From positions 1-64,000 of the forward strand of contig DAHUYW010000012.1 of assembly GCA_027306915.1 (NCBI GenBank): DNA of 64,000 nt. Direction: 5' to 3'. The first letter of the stretch is position 1; each line of letters opens with the position of its first letter. The DNA is from Spirochaetales bacterium. Its GTDB lineage: Bacteria; Spirochaetota; Spirochaetia; DAHUYW01. Shown in pieces: positions 35,698 through 43,450 of the stretch. A program made the translations under genes and the position numbers. The notes beneath the pieces were generated by a model. It made no database searches and was not told the origin of the DNA. It worked only from the letters and a program-made list of their open reading frames with translations.

Positions 35698-36325
35698 GCG
35701 GCGCTCCCTTTCGCATTCCTTTCGAGACGTGCTTCAGTCGCTCGCCCACGGCTCCCCCGGGGTGTATGAGGGCGAATTGCTCTTTCCTGTAGTCGGTCGC
35801 CTTCATAAGCGCTACGCACACGGCGTCGAATACCGCAATGACGGCTAGCGTGCTCGCTGTCGCCAGCATGTTGAACTCATCCGCCTCCCGCTTCACGCGA
35901 ATCTTGACCAGCAGATCGCCTTCCTTTGCGACTGCCGACCTCTCGTTTTCGGTAACCGAGATCAGATAGACTCCCTTTGCCTTCAGTGCCGGGATGATGT
36001 TCACGACTTCTCGGGTGCTTCCGCCCTTGGAGATGAGGATTGCGACGTCTCCGCGCTGGGCCGAGCCAAGTCCTCCGTGCACTGCGTCGCCCGGCGAAAG
36101 ATAGAAGGCCGGCCGTTCCACGCAGGAGAGAGAGTGCGCTATCTTGCGGGCAGCCGCGGCCGAGGTGCCAACTCCTGCCGTGAGGATGCGCCCCCTGCAA
36201 CGCGCAATCACCTCGACGCACCGATGAAAAGCCGCCCGATCGACGATGCCCTTGAGGTCGGTAAGCGCCCCCCCCTCGATTCCCCAAACCCTGCAGGCGG
36301 TCTCCCATACGTCGGCCTTCTTCAT
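35678..36325 (-). CDS. SIS-domain sugar isomerase (arabinose-5-phosphate isomerase-like)
   Basis: Single SIS domain of 215 residues resembling KdsD/GutQ without the CBS pair: TAGVGTSAAAARKIAHSLS, then AFYLSPGDAVHGGLGSAQRGDVAI, LISKGGSTREVVNIIPAL and the terminal HPGGAVGERLK. KdsD-type enzymes interconvert ribulose 5-phosphate and arabinose 5-phosphate; a related aldo-keto isomerisation of another sugar phosphate is possible. First gene of the operon leading into the alcohol dehydrogenase, DRL-like enzyme and kinases. Start ATG at 36325 after TGGAG. Confidence 0.88.
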   Translation of the reverse strand: MKKADVWETACRVWGIEGGALTDLKGIVDRAAFHRCVEVIARCRGRILTAGVGTSAAAARKIAHSLSCVERPAFYLSPGDAVHGGLGSAQRGDVAILISKGGSTREVVNIIPALKAKGVYLISVTENERSAVAKEGDLLVKIRVKREADEFNMLATASTLAVIAVFDAVCVALMKATDYRKEQFALIHPGGAVGERLKHVSKGMRKGAPREGSRL

Positions 36326-36366
36326 TGCTCCATCATAGCCAAGCGCCTGCGTTTTGTAAATAGCCT

Positions 36367-36395
36367 TTTCATATTTCCCAATCCATTTTGAAAAA
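36367..36395. promoter_or_regulatory. RpiR-type operator candidate before the SIS-isomerase operon
   Basis: TTTCATATTTC-N11-TGAAAAA lies 42-70 bases upstream of the SIS gene start. Both words are identical to those at 27625-27654 in front of the glycoside importer (gap 12 there). The outer halves TTTCA and TGAAA are inverted, as expected for a dimeric repressor. No clear promoter hexamers could be fixed in this interval. Confidence 0.5.
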
Positions 36396-36472
36396 CAGAG
36401 CCAAAATGCTCGATAGGGAAAATGAGGCGATGTGTCGGAGGGGCAATTTGCACCGAAAGGAGGACGGCCTCC

Positions 36473-37525
36473 CTATGGCCGGCGAGCCCCTTCAGGAGCC
36501 GTTTCCAAGTCGATTACCTTGTTTGCGGCGGCGGATTCGTAGGCGGCGAAGACGAGTCTCATGGTCTTCAGGTTGTCACGACCGGTCGTCTCGGGAAGGC
36601 TCCCGGACTCGAAGTACCGCAGGAAATCCTCGTGAATCGGCACCATGCTCGCGTGATTGACGGCGTAGTCCGGATGCGCCCACGGGTATCGCGGCGGGCC
36701 AACACGCCTACTCCAGGTCCCTTCCGGCGTCGTCGTCCGCATCCAGAAGTCTTCTTCCAGCTCGATCGTCCCTCTCGTTCCTTCGGCGCGAATGATGACC
36801 TCGGGAAAGTGGTCGCGCTTGTTGTTGCTGACGAAGCTCAGCGCCACCTCGCAGAGGGCGTCGGGACGGCGCAGCTGGATTGACGCAACATCCTCCCCGG
36901 CGATATCGTCCCGCACTCGGAGCGAGCTGCAGTAGAGGCTTGTCGGCTCTCCGTAGAGAAAGCGCGCAAGGTCAAGCTGGTGGCTGCCCTGATCGGCGAG
37001 GATCAGATGCTCCAGCCCCTTCAAGAGCGGCTGGTTCTGCCATGCGGCGTCGGTGAGAGCGTGCACGAACTCCAGACGAAGCCGGAAAAGGCTTCCGATC
37101 TGCCCCTCCTCGATCGCTTGCTTGATCGCACGAATGGGATGCTGCCATCGATAGTTTTCGTGCACGAAGAACGGCACCCCGACTGCTTCGCAGGTTTCGA
37201 CCATCGTGACCGCAGTTGCGTAGTCGCCGGCCATGGGCTTCTGGCAGATCACGGGAACCCGGTGGCGCGCCGCCATGAGGACCAGCGGGGCATGGGCAGG
37301 CACCTCGGTGATGATATCCACGAAATCGAGCTTCTCGTTGCGAAACAGCTCTTCGGGATCATCATAAATTCGCTCGACTCCGAAGGTCGCCCCTACCTCC
37401 TCGGCCCTGCGCCGAGTGCGATTATAGAGGGCGACGAGCTGGACCTTCCCGGTCTCCAGCCAGGCGGGAATTTGGTAGCGGCTCCAGAAGCCGGTACCCA
37501 GTACTGCGAATCTGAATCTCTTCAT
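36473..37525 (-). CDS. Gfo/Idh/MocA-family dehydrogenase, ApsD (D-apiose dehydrogenase)-like
   Basis: NAD(P)-dependent sugar dehydrogenase of 350 residues. The Rossmann start is FAVLGTGFWSRYQIPAWLET; the catalytic block has CQKPMAGDYATAV (the EKP motif in the form QKP) and FFVHENYRWQHPIRAIKQ. Later come DQGSHQLDLARFLYGEP and the terminal LPETTGRDNLKTMRLVFAAY. This set agrees with my recollection of D-apiose dehydrogenases, which form D-apionolactone, but I could not check by alignment. The lactonase and following enzymes of that route appear encoded at 49137-52794. The gene follows the VOC gene by 60 bases and may end the cluster A operon. Start ATG at 37525 with GGGAGG upstream. Confidence 0.7.
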   Translation of the reverse strand: MKRFRFAVLGTGFWSRYQIPAWLETGKVQLVALYNRTRRRAEEVGATFGVERIYDDPEELFRNEKLDFVDIITEVPAHAPLVLMAARHRVPVICQKPMAGDYATAVTMVETCEAVGVPFFVHENYRWQHPIRAIKQAIEEGQIGSLFRLRLEFVHALTDAAWQNQPLLKGLEHLILADQGSHQLDLARFLYGEPTSLYCSSLRVRDDIAGEDVASIQLRRPDALCEVALSFVSNNKRDHFPEVIIRAEGTRGTIELEEDFWMRTTTPEGTWSRRVGPPRYPWAHPDYAVNHASMVPIHEDFLRYFESGSLPETTGRDNLKTMRLVFAAYESAAANKVIDLETAPEGARRP

Positions 37526-37585
37526 CGTGGGCCTCCCTCCCGTGCGGTCCCCGTGGGCCGCCAGGCCGGTGAGGCGGCCGCTTCG

Positions 37586-38116
37586 CTATCCTGCGGACGG
37601 AGGGTAGACCCTTTCCGGCTGGACCCGACCCCTGGGGCGTTCGATGAGCTCAAGGGTAACGCCGAGCTCCACTTCGGTGTCAAGGTAGGCGAAATGCCCG
37701 TCGCCATCGAGGCCGAACCCGGCGCCGTCCTGAATGACGTGATAGCCTGCCGCCTCCGCCTCCCTGATTGCTTCCCCCATGTTGTCGACGAGCAAACCGA
37801 AGTGGTGCACTCCATAGCCCTTTTTCTCTACGAAGTCGCGGTGAACCGTCGGCCCCTTGCGGTGCTGAATGAGCTCGATACGAAGCTCGCCCACATAGGA
37901 CAGCGCGATCCGAATCGAATAGTCAGCAGGCGCGCCCATGTAGGTCATTCGCTTGAGAAGAGGGGCTTCGTAGGTATAGAAGTGCCACGGGCCGACTCCG
38001 AACATCCGCCAGTAGTTTTCGACAGTCGCGTCGAGGTCCTCGACCACCAGCGCCACCTGAGCGATCCCCTTCTTCAGGAATGGAACGTACCCCTTCTTCC
38101 CGGTTCCGTCGCTCAT
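37586..38116 (-). CDS. VOC-superfamily (glyoxalase-like) protein
   Basis: Protein of 176 residues with two beta-alpha-beta-beta-beta modules: IAQVALVVEDLDATVENYW at about 18-36 and HHFGLLVDNMGEAIREAEA at about 95-113. It resembles methylmalonyl-CoA-epimerase/glyoxalase-4 type proteins. Candidate metal ligands are a Gln in the first strand, Glu of LRIELIQ, His of VHHFGLL and Glu of LGVTLELIE. The reaction is unknown; such proteins catalyse epimerisation, isomerisation or dioxygenation. Start ATG at 38116, one base after the stop of the dehydrogenase gene, with GGAGG upstream, so coupled. Confidence 0.82.
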   Translation of the reverse strand: MSDGTGKKGYVPFLKKGIAQVALVVEDLDATVENYWRMFGVGPWHFYTYEAPLLKRMTYMGAPADYSIRIALSYVGELRIELIQHRKGPTVHRDFVEKKGYGVHHFGLLVDNMGEAIREAEAAGYHVIQDGAGFGLDGDGHFAYLDTEVELGVTLELIERPRGRVQPERVYPPSAG

Positions 38117-38117
38117 C

Positions 38118-39137
38118 CTACGCCTCCGGGTGCACCAGCACGAGCTTGTGGTATTTCCCCGGCTCGTCCACGAGCTCAGAAATGACACGGGGCCCTTCCC
38201 ACAGATCGACCGTCGTGGCGATCTTCGGGTACTTGATGGCCCCTGCGGCAAGCAGCTCGAGGGACTCCGGGAAGCAACGGACCGACGCCCTCGAGCCTAC
38301 TATGGTCATTTCCTTGCGCGTGAAGTCAAGGCCGGGAAATCGCACCGGCGTCCCTTCCTTCACCAGCCCGACGATGACGATCCTCCCGCCGGCCGCAACA
38401 AGGTCGACCGTCCGCTCCATCACCGCCTCATTCCCAGTCGCCTCCACCACGACTGCGGCACCCTCGCCGTCCGTCTGTTTCATGACCGCCTGAAGAAGCG
38501 CCTCTCCGGCGGGCAGCACCTCCGCACCGAGGCTCGCGGCTGTCTGCATCCGCGCCTCGCGCACGTCGGTAGCAACGACCCGCGCTCCTCTCGCCCTCGC
38601 CACCTCGATGATCGCGAGCCCGATCGGTCCGCACCCGAGCACTAAGACGTATTCGTCCCTCTTGATGTCTCCCCGGCGGCACGCCTGCACTCCGATGGCG
38701 ACAGGCTCCGCGAACGACGCCTCGGTGAACGAGAGCCCTGGCGGTATGCGGTGGATGTTCCGAGCCGGCGCAACCACAAGCTCGCCGAATCCTCCCGGAG
38801 AGTGCACGCCGATGATGCGCAGATTCGCGCAGCAGTTCGACTTGCCGACACGACACGGATAGCACCTCCCGCATCCTATGAACGGCTCGACCACGACCGA
38901 CGTACCGGAAGCGAGTGCTTTGACCTCGGTCCCAACCTCCACGATGACGCCGGAGACTTCGTGGCCGGCCACGAGCGGATACGTGGCATAGGGGTTCTTG
39001 CCTTGATAGATATAGAGATCGCCCGCGCACACCCCGGTCGCGCGGGTTTCGACTAGCACTTCGTCTGGCGCGATGTGAGGTGCTTTCCATTCGCCAACGC
39101 GAATCCGCCGCGGCTCATCTATGATTATCGCTTTCAT
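38118..39137 (-). CDS. Zinc-binding dehydrogenase (threonine/galactitol-phosphate DH-like)
   Basis: Medium-chain dehydrogenase of 339 residues. Catalytic zinc: TGVCAGD and AGHEVSG; structural zinc: CGRCYPCRVGKSNCC; NAD site: VLVLGCGPIGLAIIEVARARG. It matches the fragments of the pseudogene at 54297-54785 almost residue for residue (WEGPRVISELVDEPGKYHK versus WEGPRVIREMDEEPGKYHK), making them paralogues of duplicated clusters. It probably oxidises a hydroxyl of the cluster A substrate. Start ATG at 39137. Confidence 0.9.
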   Translation of the reverse strand: MKAIIIDEPRRIRVGEWKAPHIAPDEVLVETRATGVCAGDLYIYQGKNPYATYPLVAGHEVSGVIVEVGTEVKALASGTSVVVEPFIGCGRCYPCRVGKSNCCANLRIIGVHSPGGFGELVVAPARNIHRIPPGLSFTEASFAEPVAIGVQACRRGDIKRDEYVLVLGCGPIGLAIIEVARARGARVVATDVREARMQTAASLGAEVLPAGEALLQAVMKQTDGEGAAVVVEATGNEAVMERTVDLVAAGGRIVIVGLVKEGTPVRFPGLDFTRKEMTIVGSRASVRCFPESLELLAAGAIKYPKIATTVDLWEGPRVISELVDEPGKYHKLVLVHPEA

Positions 39138-39161
39138 GTGACTTTCTCCTTCGCCATCCGT

Positions 39162-39980
39162 CTACATCCGCTCAATCACCTCGTCGGGCTCCCACCATCC
39201 CCCGGCAAGAACGCCTCCGTCTACGGTGATCGTCGTCCCGGTTATGTAGGAGGAAGCCGCAGAGGCAAGAAGGAGCACGGCGCCGATGAGCTCTCCAGGC
39301 TCCGCCGGTCTCCGCACGGGAATCCGGCTACGAAGCCATTGTGCCTTGTACGAGTCGTCCCAGATGGGCTTCGAAAGAGGCGTGAGGATAAAGCCGGGGA
39401 TGACGCAGTTTACCTGGATATTATCCTTGGCCCATTCCACCGCCATGACCTTCGTCAGCTGGACTATCGCGCCCTTTGCAGCGCCATACACCGAGACCCC
39501 CCCAAGCGCGAACGAGGAATTGATGGAGCCGATATGAATGATCTTTCCCGCCTTCCGTCCCTTCATGAGCCTGCGCGCCTCCTGGCTCATGAAGTAGAGG
39601 CTCTTGAGGTTCACGTTCATGATGGAGTCCCAATCGCGCTCACTTACCTCGTCGATCGGCTCCCTTATGTTCGTTGCCGCGCAGTTGATGAGGATGTCAA
39701 GCCTGCCGAAAGCTCCGCTCGCCTCGTCAACAAGCCTTCGCGCCTGTTCTACGGAGCCCAACTCCGCAGTGAGCGCGACAGCCCGCCCCCCTGCTTGCTC
39801 GATCTCTTTCGCAATGGGCTCGAGTCGCTCAAGGGATCGGGCATGAATCGCTACGGAGGCCCCCGCATCCGCAAGGCCGCGCGCCAATTCGCGGCCGATT
39901 CCTCCTGCTGCCCCCGTGATAAGCGCGACCTTTCCTTCCAGCGCAAAGAGCTTCTGCACAATCCCAGCGGTCATTGCCAT
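39162..39980 (-). CDS. SDR-family oxidoreductase (cluster A)
   Basis: Classical short-chain dehydrogenase of 272 residues: cofactor motif ITGAAGGIGRELA, NCAATN (the NNAG element with Cys), catalytic Ser in IHIGSINSSF and YGAAKG for YxxxK. The tail SSYITGTTITVDGGVLAGGW is typical. Its paralogue at 54782 keeps the same unusual elements (DILINCAATNIREPID, VNCVxPGxILTPLSKPIW). Start ATG at 39980 with AGGAGGG upstream. It overlaps nothing, sitting 11 bases after the 2-hydroxyacid dehydrogenase. The substrate is likely a sugar or sugar acid. Confidence 0.9.
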   Translation of the reverse strand: MAMTAGIVQKLFALEGKVALITGAAGGIGRELARGLADAGASVAIHARSLERLEPIAKEIEQAGGRAVALTAELGSVEQARRLVDEASGAFGRLDILINCAATNIREPIDEVSERDWDSIMNVNLKSLYFMSQEARRLMKGRKAGKIIHIGSINSSFALGGVSVYGAAKGAIVQLTKVMAVEWAKDNIQVNCVIPGFILTPLSKPIWDDSYKAQWLRSRIPVRRPAEPGELIGAVLLLASAASSYITGTTITVDGGVLAGGWWEPDEVIERM

Positions 39981-39991
39981 GCTTTGCCCTC

Positions 39992-40948
39992 CTAGTCGAC
40001 CGGACACAGCGGAGGCTCGCCTCGCTTGACCCGCACTACGTTCTCAACCGTCATCTCCCCGAGTCGCCGTCGCGCGTCGAGGGTGTCCCCTGCCATGTGA
40101 GGAGTCAGGATGACGTTCTTGAGTCCAAGGAGGGGGCTCCCGGCAGGCGGCTCGTGGGCGAAGACGTCCAAGCCCGCTCCTCCAAGCTTGCCGTCGCGCA
40201 GCGCATCGGCAAGCGCCAGCTCGTCGACCAGATGGCCTCGCCCGGTATTGACGAGGATTGCGCCGGGTTTCATTCCGCGAAGCTCGGCGGCCCCCAGGAG
40301 GGGTTTGCCCGCGCTCGCGAGTCCTGCATGAAGAGAAACCACATCCGCGCGGGCCAGAAGCTCGGAGAGGGACACGAAGGTTATCTGCTGCGCGGCCGCG
40401 AAGGTAGCGTCGGGGTAGGGATCGTGCGCGATAACCTCCATGCCAAAAGCCCGGGCGCGCAGGGAGACTTCCTTCCCGATCCGCCCCAGCCCGACGATCC
40501 CGAGCACCTTGCCGCGCAGCTCCATCCCCAGGATCCCTTTCCACTGGCCGGCGGAGGTTGCCAGATGGGCGGGTACAATGCCGCGCGCGACCCCCAGTAG
40601 GAGCGCCATGGCGAGATCGGCGACCGAATCGTGGACCGCGCCGAGGGTCGCGGCCACGATTACTCCCTTTGTACGCGCAGCGTTTAGATCAATCGTATCG
40701 AGTCCAACCCCGTGCTTGGCGATCAGCTTCAAGCGATCCGCAGCCGCTATAACTTCGAAGGTCAGCTCGTCGGTGCCTGTGACGATCGCATCTACCCCGG
40801 CCAGCGCGCTTCGTAGCTCCGCGGCGCGATAGGCTCGTCCGACCTGATTGAGGATGACCTCGCACCCGGCCTCCTCAAGTCGTCTGAGATGCTCAGGGAA
40901 GGCCTTCCCGAAGGACTTCGAGCCAATCAATACCCGCCACACATTCAT
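39992..40948 (-). CDS. D-isomer 2-hydroxyacid dehydrogenase
   Basis: Protein of 318 residues of the phosphoglycerate-dehydrogenase-like family. NAD-binding motif GIVGLGRIGKEVSLRA; catalytic Arg in VNTGRGHLVDE, Glu in LDVFAHEPP and His in LTPHMAG are all present. It interconverts a 2-oxo acid and a D-2-hydroxy acid with NAD. Its presence only in cluster A, next to the RPE-like protein and GHMP kinase, implies an acid intermediate in that pathway. Start ATG at 40948 with AAGGAG upstream. Confidence 0.9.
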   Translation of the reverse strand: MNVWRVLIGSKSFGKAFPEHLRRLEEAGCEVILNQVGRAYRAAELRSALAGVDAIVTGTDELTFEVIAAADRLKLIAKHGVGLDTIDLNAARTKGVIVAATLGAVHDSVADLAMALLLGVARGIVPAHLATSAGQWKGILGMELRGKVLGIVGLGRIGKEVSLRARAFGMEVIAHDPYPDATFAAAQQITFVSLSELLARADVVSLHAGLASAGKPLLGAAELRGMKPGAILVNTGRGHLVDELALADALRDGKLGGAGLDVFAHEPPAGSPLLGLKNVILTPHMAGDTLDARRRLGEMTVENVVRVKRGEPPLCPVD

Positions 40949-40971
40949 GTCCCAACTCCTTCCGCGTAATC

Positions 40972-41700
40972 CTACAGCGCTTCCTGTCGCCCGCCGCCTG
41001 TGACGAGCGCGCGGACCGCCGCGACCTCTGCCTTCATGTCGGCTGCGTGATAGATGCCCGCCCCAAGGGCGACGCTCGTTGCACCGCCGCGCGCCAGATC
41101 GGACACGTTGTCCCGATTCACGCCGCCGGCAATCTGGAGGTCAAGCGCCGCGCCGGCCTCGCCCACGAGCGCGCTCAACGCACGCAGGCGCGGAAGCGCC
41201 CGCCGATCAAAGCTCGCCCCCTTTGCCCCCTCGCCCGTCACGCGGGAAAGGAGGAGTATCGCATCTGCCGTGCCGATCAGCGGTTCGACCGCAGAGATAG
41301 GGGTCCCGAGCGTCACCGCGATTCCGACTCGAACTCCGAGCGCTCGAATGGCAAAAAGGACCTCGTGGATTGTCCGCGTGCTTTCAAGGTGAACAAGGAT
41401 GAGGTCCACCCCCGCCTCGACAAGAGCCGGAGCGAAGCGAAGCGGCTCCTCGACTCCTACGTGCGCCTCGAAGGGCAGTCTCGTCAGCGAACGTAATGTC
41501 GCGATTGTCCGCGGTGGAAAGCCGACGTCGGGCACAAAATAGCCGTCGAAGACATCGAGATGAACGAAGTCGAGCCCCGCCGCCTCAAGCCGGACGACCT
41601 CCTCCGCCAGCCGTCCGTGGTCGCCGTTGAAGAGTGCCGCACCGAGCCGCACTCCATGGGCGGGCAGCGGCCTCCCGCCTTCGCTCTCGGTCGAGGTCAC
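40972..41700 (-). CDS. Ribulose-phosphate 3-epimerase-family protein
   Basis: TIM barrel of 242 residues with the RPE hallmarks DFVHLDVFDGYFVPDVGFPP (metal-binding His-Asp), ILVHLE, and the phosphate-binding end LQIAGGVNRDNVSDL and SVALGAGIYHA. The usual MTVxPGFGGQ block is replaced by LLSRVTGEGAKGASFD, so it is not a housekeeping RPE; a sugar-phosphate epimerase of different specificity (as in allulose- or ribulose-type paralogues) is likely. The start is a GTG overlapping the cyclase stop by 4 bases. Confidence 0.82.
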   Translation of the reverse strand: MTSTESEGGRPLPAHGVRLGAALFNGDHGRLAEEVVRLEAAGLDFVHLDVFDGYFVPDVGFPPRTIATLRSLTRLPFEAHVGVEEPLRFAPALVEAGVDLILVHLESTRTIHEVLFAIRALGVRVGIAVTLGTPISAVEPLIGTADAILLLSRVTGEGAKGASFDRRALPRLRALSALVGEAGAALDLQIAGGVNRDNVSDLARGGATSVALGAGIYHAADMKAEVAAVRALVTGGGRQEAL

Positions 41701-42365
41701 GCCTCCTCCTCCGGTTCGATTGCGATTGCGCGCACCGGAAAGGCGTCAAGCCCCTGGACGGGGATGGGGAGTGCGACAAGAAAGAAGCGCTTTCGGCGCA
41801 GCTCCACAAGGTTTGTGAGGCATTCGAGCACGGGAATGCCTGCGCCGGTGAAAAGCCGGTGATCGGGGTGATGTTCCACGCCGCGCACCTCGTACCCGGA
41901 GGCGTCCGTGCCGAGACAGTGTATTTTGCGATCCTTGACCAGCCAATGCGCAGCTTCCTCCGTCAGATAAGGACGGTCGTGTGATTGAGGCGTCCGGTAT
42001 TGGGTATGGCGTCCCGTCATGATCATAACGCGATCGCCAACCTCGATCGGGCCTTCCGCCTCCACTTCCGCAAGCGAGATGGGCTCGTTGACCCCCTTTC
42101 GGCGAAAATCGAGCACGATCGCCGGCCCGAAGAGCTGCTCGATCGAAAGCCCGGCGGTGTCGCTTCCCGAGGCCATGAAGTGCAGCGGCGCCTCGACATG
42201 CGTGCCGACGTGCGACCACAAATAGACGCTGCTCATGATGTCGCCCTCGTCGCCGAAGCGCTCGTTGTGCCGCGACACGTCGAGCATGTATTGCTCCTTT
42301 CCCGGCATCATGGTGTGGGTCAGATCGACGATCCTTCCCTTCGGCAGAAGCCCTTGAACCTTCAT
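41697..42365 (-). CDS. Cyclase-family (kynurenine formamidase-like) metal hydrolase, cluster A
   Basis: Hydrolase of 222 residues. The family's metal-binding motif appears as SHVGTHVEAPLHFMASG (HxGTHxxxPxH), after IVDLTHTMMPGKEQYML. Further conserved parts are MIMTGRHTQYRTPQSHDRPY and CLGTDASGYEV. Members hydrolyse amides, lactones or ring compounds; opening of a sugar lactone would fit the neighbouring dehydrogenases (inference). The paralogue at 55674 is very similar throughout. The ATG at 42365 lies one base after the GHMP-kinase stop, with GAGGAG upstream. Confidence 0.85.
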   Translation of the reverse strand: MKVQGLLPKGRIVDLTHTMMPGKEQYMLDVSRHNERFGDEGDIMSSVYLWSHVGTHVEAPLHFMASGSDTAGLSIEQLFGPAIVLDFRRKGVNEPISLAEVEAEGPIEVGDRVMIMTGRHTQYRTPQSHDRPYLTEEAAHWLVKDRKIHCLGTDASGYEVRGVEHHPDHRLFTGAGIPVLECLTNLVELRRKRFFLVALPIPVQGLDAFPVRAIAIEPEEEA

Positions 42366-42366
42366 C

Positions 42367-43440
42367 TTACGCACCTCCTCTCCGGACTGCCTTCTTTTCC
42401 ATCCCGTCGAGTGACTTCGCGTCTTCGATCCTTGCGCCCTCCACGCCGACCTCTGGATAGATTCCCTTGCCGCCTACAGCATCGATCGCAGCGACGATCT
42501 TCTCTTCGCCACCCGGCGCCGCGAGCGCAATGATGATCCCGCCGCCGCCTTTGCCGGAAATCTTCGCGCCAAATGCGCCCGCCTCAAGTGACGCTTCGAT
42601 CATCGCCTCGATCTTGGGAAGTGACATCCCGATCTTTTCCTTGATGAGGTGGCACATGTTCATGCAGTGGCCAAGTGCGCTGAAGTCCCCTCGACTCAGA
42701 GCCTCTTGAGCCTGCTCGACGAGCATCCCCATCTCCGCCATGAGGTGAACTCGCACCGGACGCTCAGCGATCCAGTTGCGTGAGCTCGTGTTGCTCGCGG
42801 CCGTGCTTGCTCGTAACAGAGTGTCGCCGATGACGAGACGCAGCGGCGATCCTATGTCGATCCGTTTTGGGCCTGTCTGCAATGAATAGCGCACGATCCC
42901 GCCGAGCGCACTCGCACCACTGTCGAGACCCGAGCCCATTCCACCGTGGGCGATAACGTCTCCCTGCCAGGCGAGCCAGGCTATGTCGTCGGGAGTACGG
43001 TTGAGCCCTGCGGCTTGGAATGCAGCCAAAGCCATAGAGGTCGATGCTGCAGCGCCCGATCCCAACCCAGACCCCACCGGTATCTCGGAGCGCCACGAGA
43101 ACTGATATCCAAGCCGGTGGATGCGTTCGTAGACAAAGGAGAGCACATATCGCACAGGTGCAAAGAAGTCTTCGCGCGCGATTTCCGATATCGCATCATA
43201 GTTCTTCTGTGCTCGCAGCTCATCGACCAATCTACGGAAATCCGCCAGTCGATCTTTCCCTCCGCTTTCCGTCCGATCGCCGGAGACAAAGCCATAATGG
43301 CCGTCAGGCAAAGGTCGAGCGGCGCAGTACGTGCGCAGTCCGACCGCCGCAACGAGAGCTGGAAATCCGTAGTTGACCGCCTTGCCGCCGGCGAGGATCA
43401 CCTTCGCCGGAGCCGAGGCAACGATCTCAGTTTCTCCCAT
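42367..43440 (-). CDS. GHMP kinase (mevalonate kinase-like)
   Basis: Kinase of 357 residues with the three GHMP motifs: APAKVILAGGKAVNYGFPAL near the N-terminus, the ATP-binding loop IPVGSGLGSGAAASTSMALA, and GAKISGKGGGGIIIALA near the C-terminus. Overall it is mevalonate-kinase-like, but it sits in a sugar-catabolism operon between the permease and the cyclase, not with isoprenoid genes. It may phosphorylate a sugar, polyol or sugar acid, as galactokinase and other sugar-1-kinases of this superfamily do. It has no counterpart in cluster B. The ATG at 43440 has AGGGTGG upstream. Confidence 0.85.
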   Translation of the reverse strand: MGETEIVASAPAKVILAGGKAVNYGFPALVAAVGLRTYCAARPLPDGHYGFVSGDRTESGGKDRLADFRRLVDELRAQKNYDAISEIAREDFFAPVRYVLSFVYERIHRLGYQFSWRSEIPVGSGLGSGAAASTSMALAAFQAAGLNRTPDDIAWLAWQGDVIAHGGMGSGLDSGASALGGIVRYSLQTGPKRIDIGSPLRLVIGDTLLRASTAASNTSSRNWIAERPVRVHLMAEMGMLVEQAQEALSRGDFSALGHCMNMCHLIKEKIGMSLPKIEAMIEASLEAGAFGAKISGKGGGGIIIALAAPGGEEKIVAAIDAVGGKGIYPEVGVEGARIEDAKSLDGMEKKAVRRGGA

Positions 43441-43450
43441 GTTTTCCACC

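Noticed and set aside
36980..38185. Plus-strand open frame of 401 codons
   Set aside because: It runs antisense through the Gfo/Idh and VOC genes, whose motifs are unambiguous; high GC makes such long shadows common here.
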